Source: Verrucomicrobiota bacterium (GTDB lineage Bacteria > Verrucomicrobiota > Verrucomicrobiia > Limisphaerales > DSYF01). From it: a stretch of 51,311 nucleotides of DNA. Shown one piece after another: positions 1 to 7,578 of this stretch (position 1 is its first letter; each line of letters opens with the position of its first letter). The position numbers were made by a program, and so were the translations under genes. The DNA lies in contig JALOTZ010000023.1 in NCBI GenBank assembly GCA_025457615.1, forward strand, positions 1-51,311. The letters run 5' to 3'. The notes under the pieces are model-generated. The model was not told the DNA's origin, made no database searches, and worked only from the letters and a program-made list of their open reading frames with translations.

Positions 1-1909
1 CCAGCGGGCGATTGTGCATGTCGGCAATATACAGTTCGCCCGTGTCCACTACCTTGTTGGTGTTGGCCGCGCTGTAGGCTTTGACCTCGATGGTGTTCAG
101 CAGGATGGGGTTGTCGCTCAGGCTTTCCAGGACACTGGGCGTGCCGCTGATGGCAAAGGGCGCGGGCAGATCTTCCCACCGCGCATACAGGTGCTTGCGG
201 TTGACGATCTTCATGCCGAGGTCGTCAAGCGAGATGCCGGGGTAGTTGTCGAGGAGGGATTGCTCCACGAACTTCGGGAACAGTTCCGTGGGCTGGTCCG
301 TTTCGCCGAGGGACATGATGTTGGTGTCGCCCTCGATGAATTTCACCGCCCACTTGGAGCCGCTGTTGTAGTTGGTCGGCAGGTGCGAATACAGGTCCAG
401 CCCTTCCACGACTTCCGTGTCCTTCATCCAGGGAAAGATGTGAACCCAGTTGGTGCCGATATACGCCGTCACCCACGGATAGTTCACCGGAATCAAATGC
501 GGAACATTGGTCGTGACGCCCGTGTAGGTGGCCGCGCCCTTCAATTGAATGCCCAGCATCTGGCTCAACTGGGTGTCGAGAACCTGAATGCCGTTGTTGG
601 TGGGAAACAGGTAGGTGGCCGGCACGCCCGCTTCCCGGAGCAGATAGACCAGCAACGCGCATTGCTCCAATGGCGAGCCCTGGCTTTCCTGGAACACCGC
701 GAGGGCGCTGCGATTGACCCCGGTGACGTTGAGGGTGGCGGCTTCGTTGTGGTTGGTGTCGAAGTCCAGCGTGTCAGTCAGGCCGACCTCGTTGATGACG
801 TAGTTGACGAGCGCCAGCGGATCGTTGCCCATGTCGGCCACGAATTGATCGAGGATGGGATGATTGCGCAGTTCCGGGCTGTGATTCAGTTGCAGATAGT
901 TGCTGCTGACGAGCGCGGGGAGGTTCGTCACGCTGGCCTTGATGCTTTGAAGCTCCTCCAACGACTTGCCCGCATAAAACGAGGGCAGCGGGGTGCCGTT
1001 GAAGTGTGGCTGATCCACGAAAGCCGGGCGCAGTGGCGGCCGTTCGTCGAATTCAATGGTGTAAAGCGGCGAGCGGCAGAACTTCCCGTCGGTGTCATCC
1101 GCCCCCCCAGTGTCACTGCCGACCATCGGCCAGTATTCACCCCAGTAATAGTCATACCACGCTCCGCCAATCTCCATTACGAAAATGTAATTGGTCGCGG
1201 CAGCAGCCGCACGGTGGGTTACGAGGTATGCGCCAAGCGATTCATCTTCTGTGGACCCAAAGATTCCACCCCACGCCGCGTAAGGACCATCATAGATCGT
1301 GGTGGTCAGGCCATAGCCCTCGACGGTCTTGGTGTAACCGTTGGTGACATATTCGGTCCAAGTGCTATCTCCCGGGAACGGTGTGCCAATGGTAATTGTG
1401 CCGACATACGCCATGTCGGCCTTGCCATAGACTTGTATCCGCATGGACACATAGTTCGATGTCCACACGTCGAGAATTCCTGCATAGACACCGAACCGGT
1501 AGCTTTCGCCCACATACATCGGGGAGCCGCCTACTCGGCCGCCAAACGCTGCGATGGGATTCTTGAATGGCAACAACCAGTGGTGGTAGTCATTGAACAC
1601 AAAGTCGTAAATATCCCCATCAAAATGGTAATACAGGTTGGTCCAGGTGTTGTCCGGAAAAAGGTCTTCCACGCTGTCAGCGTCAGGCAGCGGAACCCCT
1701 TTCTGGAAATCCACCGGGATCACCGTGGATTGAAAGGAGGTCTCGAAACCGTAGTTGCCCTCGAACACGCCACGGGTGAACCGGGTGTTGGTCGCGTTGG
1801 TCGCCAGTTGGCCGAAGGCGGTGGACAGGGTGAGCAGGCCGGTCAGGCAGATGGCAGACAGCATCACTGGCCACCGACGAGTCCGAAGCGAGAAGCATGG
1901 TTGATTCAT
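1..1909 (-). CDS. Secreted transglutaminase-like protein, 3' end beyond window
   Basis: The frame opens at an ATG at 1909 and stays open to the window edge (636 codons seen). The N-terminus has basic residues followed by a hydrophobic stretch (VMLSAICLTGLLTLSTAFGQ), a likely signal peptide, so the product is probably exported. Around residue 417 the segment GSPLEQCALLVYLLREAGVP resembles the cysteine-containing core of transglutaminase-like/CEP1 domains, and about 50 residues later NYPWVTAYIGTNWVHIFPW resembles the part that normally carries the catalytic His (HAWVE) and Asp. Here the His position reads Tyr-Pro-Trp, so catalysis is uncertain and a binding role is possible. The upstream 160-residue secreted protein is only 15 bases away on the same strand. 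Domain assignment is by motif recognition; activity is unproven. Confidence 0.72.
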   Translation of the reverse strand, partial: MNQPCFSLRTRRWPVMLSAICLTGLLTLSTAFGQLATNATNTRFTRGVFEGNYGFETSFQSTVIPVDFQKGVPLPDADSVEDLFPDNTWTNLYYHFDGDIYDFVFNDYHHWLLPFKNPIAAFGGRVGGSPMYVGESYRFGVYAGILDVWTSNYVSMRIQVYGKADMAYVGTITIGTPFPGDSTWTEYVTNGYTKTVEGYGLTTTIYDGPYAAWGGIFGSTEDESLGAYLVTHRAAAAATNYIFVMEIGGAWYDYYWGEYWPMVGSDTGGADDTDGKFCRSPLYTIEFDERPPLRPAFVDQPHFNGTPLPSFYAGKSLEELQSIKASVTNLPALVSSNYLQLNHSPELRNHPILDQFVADMGNDPLALVNYVINEVGLTDTLDFDTNHNEAATLNVTGVNRSALAVFQESQGSPLEQCALLVYLLREAGVPATYLFPTNNGIQVLDTQLSQMLGIQLKGAATYTGVTTNVPHLIPVNYPWVTAYIGTNWVHIFPWMKDTEVVEGLDLYSHLPTNYNSGSKWAVKFIEGDTNIMSLGETDQPTELFPKFVEQSLLDNYPGISLDDLGMKIVNRKHLYARWEDLPAPFAISGTPSVLESLSDNPILLNTIEVKAYSAANTNKVVDTGELYIADMHNRPL

Positions 1910-1924
1910 TGTGTGCCTTGCAGG

Positions 1925-2407
1925 TTATTGCACCTCACTGCCGTTGAGCGGACTATCAATGGTCACACTCAGAATTCCGATGGACGGATCATACGGATTG
2001 GCGTCCATCCAACTGGGGACGGAGTCCCCGTCGCCATCCCATCCAACCATGACCCGGAGAAAGCCAATCGGCCACGGCCCCATGTCCATCACCCAATTCG
2101 TTGCCCCCGGTGCATTCGTCGCCACCACCAGCCAGGGATAGTTGGTGTCCGCCAGGATCGGCGTCCATTCGAGAAGATAGTTGTTAGTCGTGCTGGTCGC
2201 ATTCGTGATGACGATGGAAAACTGGTTGCTGCCCAGATTGGAGATGGTCAGCACCGGCGGATCATCGGCCAGCGCGGAATAGATCACGATGGCCAGAATA
2301 GCGCCGACCAAGCCCGAGAAAATACAACGATTGACTCGGGGTGGCAGGCCGGCAGTGTTCTGCGTTCCGGTTACTTTGGATTGCGTGGGATCAGTTTCGA
2401 TGCTCAT
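1925..2407 (-). CDS. Small secreted protein with Asp-rich C-terminal repeat
   Basis: A 160-residue protein of unknown function. One hydrophobic segment (residues about 28-46, IFSGLVGAILAIVIYSALA) looks like an uncleaved or late signal peptide or anchor. The middle (LTISNLGSNQFSIVITNATSTTNNYLLEWTP) has the alternating pattern of a beta-sandwich, and the C-terminus holds GWDGDGDSVPSWMDANPYDP, similar to Asp-rich calcium-binding loops of secreted Planctomycetes/Verrucomicrobia proteins. The ATG is preceded by AAAGGTGA, a good ribosome binding site. It lies directly upstream of the transglutaminase-like gene with a 15-base gap, so the two are probably co-transcribed and exported together. Confidence 0.7.
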   Translation of the reverse strand: MSIETDPTQSKVTGTQNTAGLPPRVNRCIFSGLVGAILAIVIYSALADDPPVLTISNLGSNQFSIVITNATSTTNNYLLEWTPILADTNYPWLVVATNAPGATNWVMDMGPWPIGFLRVMVGWDGDGDSVPSWMDANPYDPSIGILSVTIDSPLNGSEVQ

Positions 2408-2849
2408 TGGTCACCTTTCGATTTGAAGTGAGTGTGGATGCCTGTCGGTTCCTCAGTCTGTGGTCCCTCCGTCACAGTCCGGCGGCGGCTGTGAAACATG
2501 GCAGCGACGAAGTGCTGCCTCCTGAAAGTCCATTGCGGTGCGTTCATGCCCAATTCTGATTCGCTGATTCTCCGGGAACGACGGCGAATGTTCTGTGTTG
2601 CGCCGCCATGAGGCAATGACAATCCCTTAACCATCGCCCCCATCAGCAGTAGCTGCTGCCCTGCATTCAATTAGCCGCGCAGCCACGGGCGTTCCGGCCC
2701 ACGCGGGCTCCGCCCGTCTCATCCGGAACGGGCACAAGCCGCCGGACAGATTACGGGACCCAACATGACGCCGGGCAACTGATGGCGTCCAGCGAAATAC
2801 GCCCTGACGGGGCGTGGTCAACCAGGCCGGACTCACGCCGTAATGAGGC
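2408..2849. other. Intergenic region with short palindromic hairpins
   Basis: No convincing gene. Short frames are present on both strands, but their composition (Arg, Ser and His rich) does not look coding. The right half contains two GC-rich hairpins of the ACGCC...GGCGT type, listed separately. The region separates the divergent secreted-protein pair from the XRE gene. Confidence 0.5.
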
Positions 2850-2852
2850 GTG
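2799..2852. repeat. Pair of ACGCC...GGCGT hairpin repeats
   Basis: Two short inverted repeats in tandem: ACGCCC-N5-GGGCGT at 2799-2815 and CACGCC-N7-GGCGTG at 2834-2852. Their right arms continue with related tails (GGTCAACC and ACCAA). The same unit occurs again at 14314-14330 and 14420-14438. The second copy contains the GTG start codon of the XRE gene at 2850, so it could mask or expose that start in mRNA. This looks like a REP-type palindromic family; no associated transposase is visible in the window. Confidence 0.6.
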
Positions 2853-3143
2853 ACCAAATCGCTGACTGAAAAGCAGACCATCCAGGAATTCGGCAGCAAC
2901 CTTCGGCGTGAGCGCATGGCGCAGAATCTGACTCAGGAATATCTCGCCGAAGCTGCCGGCCTGCATCCCCGCACGCTGCAAAAGATCGAGCGCGGCGACA
3001 TTGACATCCTGCTTACCACCATCCGCCGGATTCAGGCGGCGCTCGACTGCCCGTGGGACGTGTTGTTCCGACCGGGTCCAAGACCAGTCGCGGCTCAAGT
3101 CCCAAAGAAGCCGGCGAAGGGGCGCAAGCGCACCAAAGGCTGA
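2850..3143 (+). CDS. XRE-family HTH regulator
   Basis: A 97-residue protein with a cro/C1-type helix-turn-helix at about residues 13-66: FGSNLRRERMAQNLTQEYLA, then AAGLHPRTLQKIERG, then a conserved Trp near residue 68 (CPWDVLF). The C-terminus is a basic tail (KKPAKGRKRTKG). No ATG is available in frame, so the GTG at 2850 is the likely start; it lies inside a hairpin repeat. The gene converges on hsdR, with a 7-base gap between stop codons. It could act as a controller of the neighbouring restriction operon, as C proteins do for other RM systems, but this is inferred only from position and fold. Confidence 0.8.
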   Translation: MTKSLTEKQTIQEFGSNLRRERMAQNLTQEYLAEAAGLHPRTLQKIERGDIDILLTTIRRIQAALDCPWDVLFRPGPRPVAAQVPKKPAKGRKRTKG

Positions 3144-3150
3144 ACGGCTG

Positions 3151-6100
3151 TCACTTCTTTCCACCAGTGCCAGTGACCGCCGTGCGGTAGGAAGTCTGTT
3201 CGGCGGGTGCCACCGGCTCCTTCAGCCGGGAGTAAACCTTCTCCCCGAGCCATTGGGCCACGATCCGTTGGAAATCCGCCTCGTTCATGTAGCGGGCGAA
3301 AATGTCCTCGTTCTGTTCCATGCGCTCGATGAACAGCGATTCCAACACCTTGCCGAACACCAATTGGAACTTGTCCAGCGGGTTCGCATCGGCGGCCTGC
3401 TTGAGGGTGTCCTCCCGGGACGCTGCCTCGATGAGTTGGTCGAAGAACAATTGGTCGGCCTGGGTAAAATCCGTGCCGAACCGCTCGTTCACCAGATCAA
3501 TGAGCCGGGATAACGGAACATCTTTGTCGTGCAATACGCCGGTCCCGGTGGCCTGCGGTCCTTCCACCGGTTTGGCCTCGCCGCCCGTGAGGTCGATTGA
3601 TCCCTCGCTGATTTTCTGGATGCGGTAGTAACCCAGTCGCACTTCGTCGTCAAAATGGTAACGGGGGCCGCCGTCGCGTGGCGGCAGCTTTGACGACAGG
3701 AACCGTAGGTAGGAGTAAAGTTTCTCCAGATCCGAATCCTGGAACGGAATCACCTGGCTCAGGAACGAATACAGATTTCGGAACGCACCCAGATTGCCAC
3801 GGAACAACTCGGCCTCATCCTCGTTGGCTTTCTGCAACTCCTTGAACCGTTCCACCGCCGGGTCCAGCGCGGCATTCATCGCCTGATGATCCGAGGGACT
3901 TTGCTTCTCCTTGGGCTTGTAGAACACCTTGCCGAACGCCTCCACCTCGGAGGCATGGTAAATGCCGGCCTCGTCGAGCTTGGCGCGAACCTCGTAAAGC
4001 CGCGACGGCTCCACTTCCTCACCCATCTCCGCGCCGTCGTAATACTGCTTGAACGCCTCGTAGATTTCCGCCCGGTCGTTCACGAAATCCAGAACGAACG
4101 TGTCCTCCTTCAGTGGATGCATGCGATTGAGGCGCGACAACGTCTGCACCGCCTGAATCCCGGCGAGTCGTTTGTCCACATACATCGTGTGCAACAGCGG
4201 TTGATCGAAGCCGGTCTGATATTTTTCCGCCACCAGCAGCACCTGATACTCCGGCGTGTCGAACACATCGCGCAGTTCCTTTTCCCGGACGCCGTGGTTC
4301 ATCTGTTCCTCGGTGTAGGTCACACCGGGAATCTTGTCATCCACGACCATGCCGGAGAACGCCACGAGGGTCTTGATGTGCCCGTAGCCTTTCTCAGCGA
4401 TGTATTGGTCAAAACTTTGCTTGTAACGCACCGCTTCGAGCCGCGACCCGGTGACGACCATTGCCTTGGCCTTGCCGCCGATCTTGTGCCGCGTGGACGT
4501 ATTGAAATGCTCGATCATCACCTCCGTCTTCTGCGCGATGTTGTGCGGATGCAGCCGGAGGAACCGGGCCAGCGCCTTGGCCGCTTTCTTGCGCTCGACG
4601 TTCGGATCGTCCTCGCACGCCTTCAGCAAACGGAAATAGGTCGCGTAGCTGGTGTAGGACTTCAGCACATTCATGATGAAACCCTCCTCAATCGCCTGGC
4701 GCATCGAGTAAAGGTGGAACGGCTTGCCGTTCCGGCCGAACACCGCGTAGGTCTTGTGCTTCGGTGTGGCGGTGAACGCGAAGAAGCTGATGTTCGACTG
4801 CTGCCCGCGCTTGGCCATCACGCGCAACACTTCTTCCTCGTAATCATCCAGCCCGTCTTCCTGCGCTTTCTTGCTGGCCGCCTGCTTCAACGCTTCGCCG
4901 CCGAGGACCCCCTTCAATTCCGCCGCGCCCTCGCCGGACTGCGAACTGTGCGCCTCGTCAATGATGACCGCGTAGCGCCGCGTCGGCAGCAACCCCGCCG
5001 ACTTCTCGCCGCGCTCCTCGGCGATCTTGACCAGTTGCCGGGTCACGAACGGGAATTTCTGCAGCGTCGTGATCACGATGGGCACGCCCGACTCCAATGC
5101 CGCCGCGAGTTGCTTCGAGTCCTCGTCAATCTTCTGCACGACGCCCTGGCGATGCTCGAACTGGTAAATCGTATCCTGCAACTGCCGGTCCAGCACCTGC
5201 CGGTCGGTCACCACCACCACGCAATCAAACACGCGCTCATTGCCGACGTTGTGCAGTGACGACAATTGATGCGCCAGCCAGCCGATGGTGTTGCTTTTGC
5301 CGCTGCCGGCGGAATTCTCGACCAGGTAATTGTGTCCGGCGCCCTCGCTCCGGGCCGTCTGCACGAGTTCGCGCACGCACTCGCGCTGGTGGAAGCGCGG
5401 AAAAACCATCGTCTCCTTCCGCACCTTGCGCCCGTCGTCGGTCTTTTTCTCCTCGATCTGCAGATGCAGGAACCGGGCGAACAATTCCATGAGGCTGGCC
5501 CGGGTGAGCACGTCCTCCCACAAATACGCTGTGCGATAGCTGCGTCCCTTCGGATCAGACGGATTGCCCGCGCCGCCTTTGCAGCCTTGGTTGAATGGCA
5601 GGAACGTCGTGGCGCTCCCCGCGAGCCGGGTGGTCATGAACACCTGTTCCGTATCCACCGCGAAATGAACCAACGTCCGTTTCTTGAACTCAAACAGCTT
5701 CTCCCGTGGGTCGCGGTCAAATTTGTATTGGCGAATCGCGTTTTCCACCGTCTGCCCGGTCATTGGATTCTTTAGCTCAGACGAAATGACGGGGATGCCG
5801 TTCAGGCTCAGGCACAGGTCGAGGGAATTCTCGTTCCGGGTGCTGTAGTGAAGTTGGCGCGTCACACTGAGGCGGTTGGCCTGATAACGCTCGTTCAACT
5901 CGGGGTTCAGTTCATGTGCGGCGGCGAAGAACGCCACATGCAATTGCTGTCCGTAACACTTGAACCCGTGCCGCAGCACGGTCAGGCAGCCGAGCGCATC
6001 CAGCATCTTGCACAAATCCTGGAGCACAATCGCGCCGGTGCTGTCCTTGTGCAGCGCCTCCAGTTTGGCCCATTCCTTTTTCTGCGTCGCCTGGATGAAC

Positions 6101-6228
6101 TCCAGCACCTGCTTGGGGAATATCGCCCGCTCACGGTCGTAATCATCCCGGCTCACGGCCACGAAACCATTGGCGAGCAAGTGCGACTCGATGACCGATT
6201 CGAAGGTTTGTTCGTTGTGCGTCTTCAT
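3151..6228 (-). CDS. hsdR: Type I restriction enzyme R subunit (HsdR)
   Basis: The motor and nuclease subunit of a type I restriction-modification complex; it translocates DNA using ATP and cuts far from the recognition site. From the Met at 6228 the protein has 1025 residues, normal for the family. The N-terminal nuclease domain shows the PD-(D/E)XK signature in SLDLCLSLNGIPVISSELK (near residues 145-165). The helicase motor has a P-loop (ENSAGSGKSNTIGW), a DEAH-type box (VIIDEAHSSQSG), FFAFTATP (motif III) and AEKYQTGFDQPLLHTMYVDK further on. An upstream GTG at 6315 would add 29 residues without family likeness (MSSLEDQELSG), so I prefer 6228. It is the last gene of the operon begun by hsdM and follows vapC by about 117 bases. 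Confidence 0.95.
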   Translation of the reverse strand: MKTHNEQTFESVIESHLLANGFVAVSRDDYDRERAIFPKQVLEFIQATQKKEWAKLEALHKDSTGAIVLQDLCKMLDALGCLTVLRHGFKCYGQQLHVAFFAAAHELNPELNERYQANRLSVTRQLHYSTRNENSLDLCLSLNGIPVISSELKNPMTGQTVENAIRQYKFDRDPREKLFEFKKRTLVHFAVDTEQVFMTTRLAGSATTFLPFNQGCKGGAGNPSDPKGRSYRTAYLWEDVLTRASLMELFARFLHLQIEEKKTDDGRKVRKETMVFPRFHQRECVRELVQTARSEGAGHNYLVENSAGSGKSNTIGWLAHQLSSLHNVGNERVFDCVVVVTDRQVLDRQLQDTIYQFEHRQGVVQKIDEDSKQLAAALESGVPIVITTLQKFPFVTRQLVKIAEERGEKSAGLLPTRRYAVIIDEAHSSQSGEGAAELKGVLGGEALKQAASKKAQEDGLDDYEEEVLRVMAKRGQQSNISFFAFTATPKHKTYAVFGRNGKPFHLYSMRQAIEEGFIMNVLKSYTSYATYFRLLKACEDDPNVERKKAAKALARFLRLHPHNIAQKTEVMIEHFNTSTRHKIGGKAKAMVVTGSRLEAVRYKQSFDQYIAEKGYGHIKTLVAFSGMVVDDKIPGVTYTEEQMNHGVREKELRDVFDTPEYQVLLVAEKYQTGFDQPLLHTMYVDKRLAGIQAVQTLSRLNRMHPLKEDTFVLDFVNDRAEIYEAFKQYYDGAEMGEEVEPSRLYEVRAKLDEAGIYHASEVEAFGKVFYKPKEKQSPSDHQAMNAALDPAVERFKELQKANEDEAELFRGNLGAFRNLYSFLSQVIPFQDSDLEKLYSYLRFLSSKLPPRDGGPRYHFDDEVRLGYYRIQKISEGSIDLTGGEAKPVEGPQATGTGVLHDKDVPLSRLIDLVNERFGTDFTQADQLFFDQLIEAASREDTLKQAADANPLDKFQLVFGKVLESLFIERMEQNEDIFARYMNEADFQRIVAQWLGEKVYSRLKEPVAPAEQTSYRTAVTGTGGKK

Positions 6229-6345
6229 TCCCGTGCGACTTCTGAATCGGGCCGTCCCCGTTTGGCTGCACACGTTGGGCCGACCTGATAATTCCTGATC
6301 CTCCAGGGAGGACACTCCCCTCGCGCCCGGCGGCGGGCACCTGGG

Positions 6346-6768
6346 TCAGGCGCTTTCTATCCCGGACGGGTTCTTCAAGGGGTTGAACGCGGGGACGCCG
6401 AGGTCGTCGTAATGGTTCGTGTCCACGGTGGCGACCGTCAATCCCTCCAAGTCGGCCACCGCGCCATGCAATCCATCCCCCAGCGGCACCGTTTTGCCGG
6501 ACCTTCGTGCCTGGGCGAGCAAGTGTCCCGCTCGTTCGCACACTTCACGATCCAGCGGCACGGACGGCAGGAGGGACAGGAACGAACTCCAGTAAGCTTT
6601 AAACCGCGCCTCCTTCCCCGCGTCCTTCACCGGTCGTCCGGCCAGATACTCAGTCACGCCCGCGTCACAGATCAGGATTTCGTGCCGGTGTTGACGCGCC
6701 CACGCGCCCAAGTCGAACCGGCGGCGCTCGCCCTCCATCAACACGGTCGAGTCAAGCAACACGCGCAC
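6346..6768 (-). CDS. vapC: VapC-type PIN-domain toxin
   Basis: A 140-residue PIN-domain ribonuclease of the VapC toxin class. The expected acidic residues are present: Asp6 in VLLDSTVL, Glu40 in GVTEYLAGR, Asp98 in PLGDGLHGA and Asp116 in VATVDTNHY. A longer frame reaches 6909, but its extra N-terminus is Arg-rich and out of family. The GTG at 6768 has the ribosome binding site GGGAGG six bases upstream and overlaps the vapB end by 17 bases, the usual translational coupling of vapBC. Family knowledge says such enzymes cut tRNA or rRNA when VapB is degraded. The pair is embedded in the type I restriction operon, between the darG-type gene and hsdR. Confidence 0.85.
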   Translation of the reverse strand: MRVLLDSTVLMEGERRRFDLGAWARQHRHEILICDAGVTEYLAGRPVKDAGKEARFKAYWSSFLSLLPSVPLDREVCERAGHLLAQARRSGKTVPLGDGLHGAVADLEGLTVATVDTNHYDDLGVPAFNPLKNPSGIESA

Positions 6769-7009
6769 GGCTGGCCTCCCGGGTCTGGCGGATGTTCGCG
6801 GACACCTCGGACGCCGTTTCCGCATCCAACGCCTCCCGCCGCTGCCATAGCCGGTCGAACTCCGCACCCGACAGGCCCGAATGCCGTTGCCGCCGGCTCG
6901 GGCGCACAAACCACCCGCCGGCCTGCTCGGACACCACGTATTGCTGGCCGTCTTTCGCGCCGCGCAACGTGATGCGGCTGCGGCTGTCGGCTTTCACGGT
7001 CGTTGTCAT
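6752..7009 (-). CDS. vapB: VapB-type antitoxin, AbrB-like
   Basis: An 85-residue partner for the PIN toxin. The N-terminus MTTTVKADSRSRITLRGAK matches the swapped-hairpin AbrB/SpoVT DNA-binding fold (VxxDSxGRITLP pattern), followed by a helical C-terminal segment (FDRLWQRREALDAETASEV) that would wrap the toxin. Its ATG overlaps the stop codon of the upstream macrodomain gene as ATGA (7006-7009), and its end overlaps vapC by 17 bases. The AbrB half would be expected to repress its own promoter, but none is visible here because the gene is internal to an operon; it may therefore be transcribed only with hsdM-hsdS, or from a weak promoter inside darG. Confidence 0.82.
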   Translation of the reverse strand: MTTTVKADSRSRITLRGAKDGQQYVVSEQAGGWFVRPSRRQRHSGLSGAEFDRLWQRREALDAETASEVSANIRQTREASRARVA

Positions 7010-7503
7010 GTGGGCATCTTCCCACCGGGCCGAGCGGTTTTCAAGCCTCCGTCATCCGGCGTGAACAGCAGTATCCGGACTTTGGGCACGGCTTGGAACG
7101 CCCGCTGGATTCGTGGCTTCACCTCAATCCAGTCCAACCCGCCGTTGCCACAGCCCAGCGGCGGCACCGCGATGGACCGGATGTTCAGGCGCTTGACCTC
7201 GATGATCAGGGCGTCCAATCCGGAGTCAATGTCTTCCAGCCGCGATGACTCACGCCAATGACGTTTGGTCGGGAAATTGATGATGTAGCGCGGACCGTCG
7301 AGCAACCCGGACTGAAACACCAGCATCCGGCCCGGCTGGACCTCGCCGTTGCGGCAGGCGCGTTCGTAGGCCGCAAAATTCTCCGGAAACGCCCGCTTGA
7401 ACTGGAGTGCGATGCCTTTGCCCATCACGCCCACGGTGTTCACCGTATTGACCAAAGCTTCGGCATCGGCGGCAAGCAGATCACCCTGGGTCTCAATGAT
7501 CAT
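7006..7503 (-). CDS. darG: DarG/TARG1-type macrodomain antitoxin, macrodomain only
   Basis: A 165-residue macrodomain. The opening (IETQGDLLAADAEALVNTVN, then GVMGKGIALQFKRAFPENF) is the signature of DarG-type DNA ADP-ribosylglycohydrolases, and PPLGCGNGGLDW near residue 115 is the second ADP-ribose loop. In DarTG systems this domain removes ADP-ribose that DarT attaches to DNA bases. Typical DarG has an additional C-terminal domain of similar size; here the protein ends just after the macrodomain. The start overlaps the stop of a darT remnant as ATGA, and the end overlaps vapB as ATGA. With its toxin gone, the enzyme could be a leftover, or a guard against incoming DarT or other DNA ADP-ribosylation; the second idea is inference. 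Confidence 0.85.
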   Translation of the reverse strand: MIIETQGDLLAADAEALVNTVNTVGVMGKGIALQFKRAFPENFAAYERACRNGEVQPGRMLVFQSGLLDGPRYIINFPTKRHWRESSRLEDIDSGLDALIIEVKRLNIRSIAVPPLGCGNGGLDWIEVKPRIQRAFQAVPKVRILLFTPDDGGLKTARPGGKMPT

Positions 7504-7577
7504 GCGTGTCGGATTTCACTCACCGCGATGACCACGGGCAGGTTCTGAACGTGCGTGATGTGGTAGATGTCGGTCAT
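7500..7577 (-). pseudogene. darT: darT remnant: 25-codon stub
   Basis: Between hsdS and the macrodomain gene there is a 25-codon frame starting one base after the hsdS stop. Its peptide begins MTDIYHITHVQNLPVVI and ends AVSEIRHA. The motif IYHITHVQNLP is the N-terminal NAD-binding signature of DarT (DUF4433), the DNA ADP-ribosyltransferase toxin that always precedes darG. The remaining ~180 codons with the catalytic residues are missing, while the start and the 4-base stop/start overlap with darG are intact. This is best read as an internal deletion of a darT gene that kept the reading frame or ended by chance at the junction. It cannot be an active toxin. The call rests on a short motif plus exact operon position. 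Confidence 0.72.
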
Positions 7578-7578
7578 T

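Noticed and set aside
14-2431. An 805-codon plus-strand frame across the left end
   Set aside because: It is antisense to the secreted transglutaminase-like gene, which has a signal peptide and normal domain sequence. The plus frame is His/Val/Gln-rich with no motif, as expected of a mirror frame in GC-rich DNA.
2404-2670. Minus-strand frame overlapping the start of the small secreted gene by ATGA
   Set aside because: The overlap imitates coupling, but the 88 residues are Arg/Ser/His-rich with no pattern, and the secreted gene has its own ribosome binding site.
2701-2760. GC-rich hairpin (GCGGGCTCCGCCCG) as terminator
   Set aside because: No T-run follows on either strand, and neither neighbour ends nearby.
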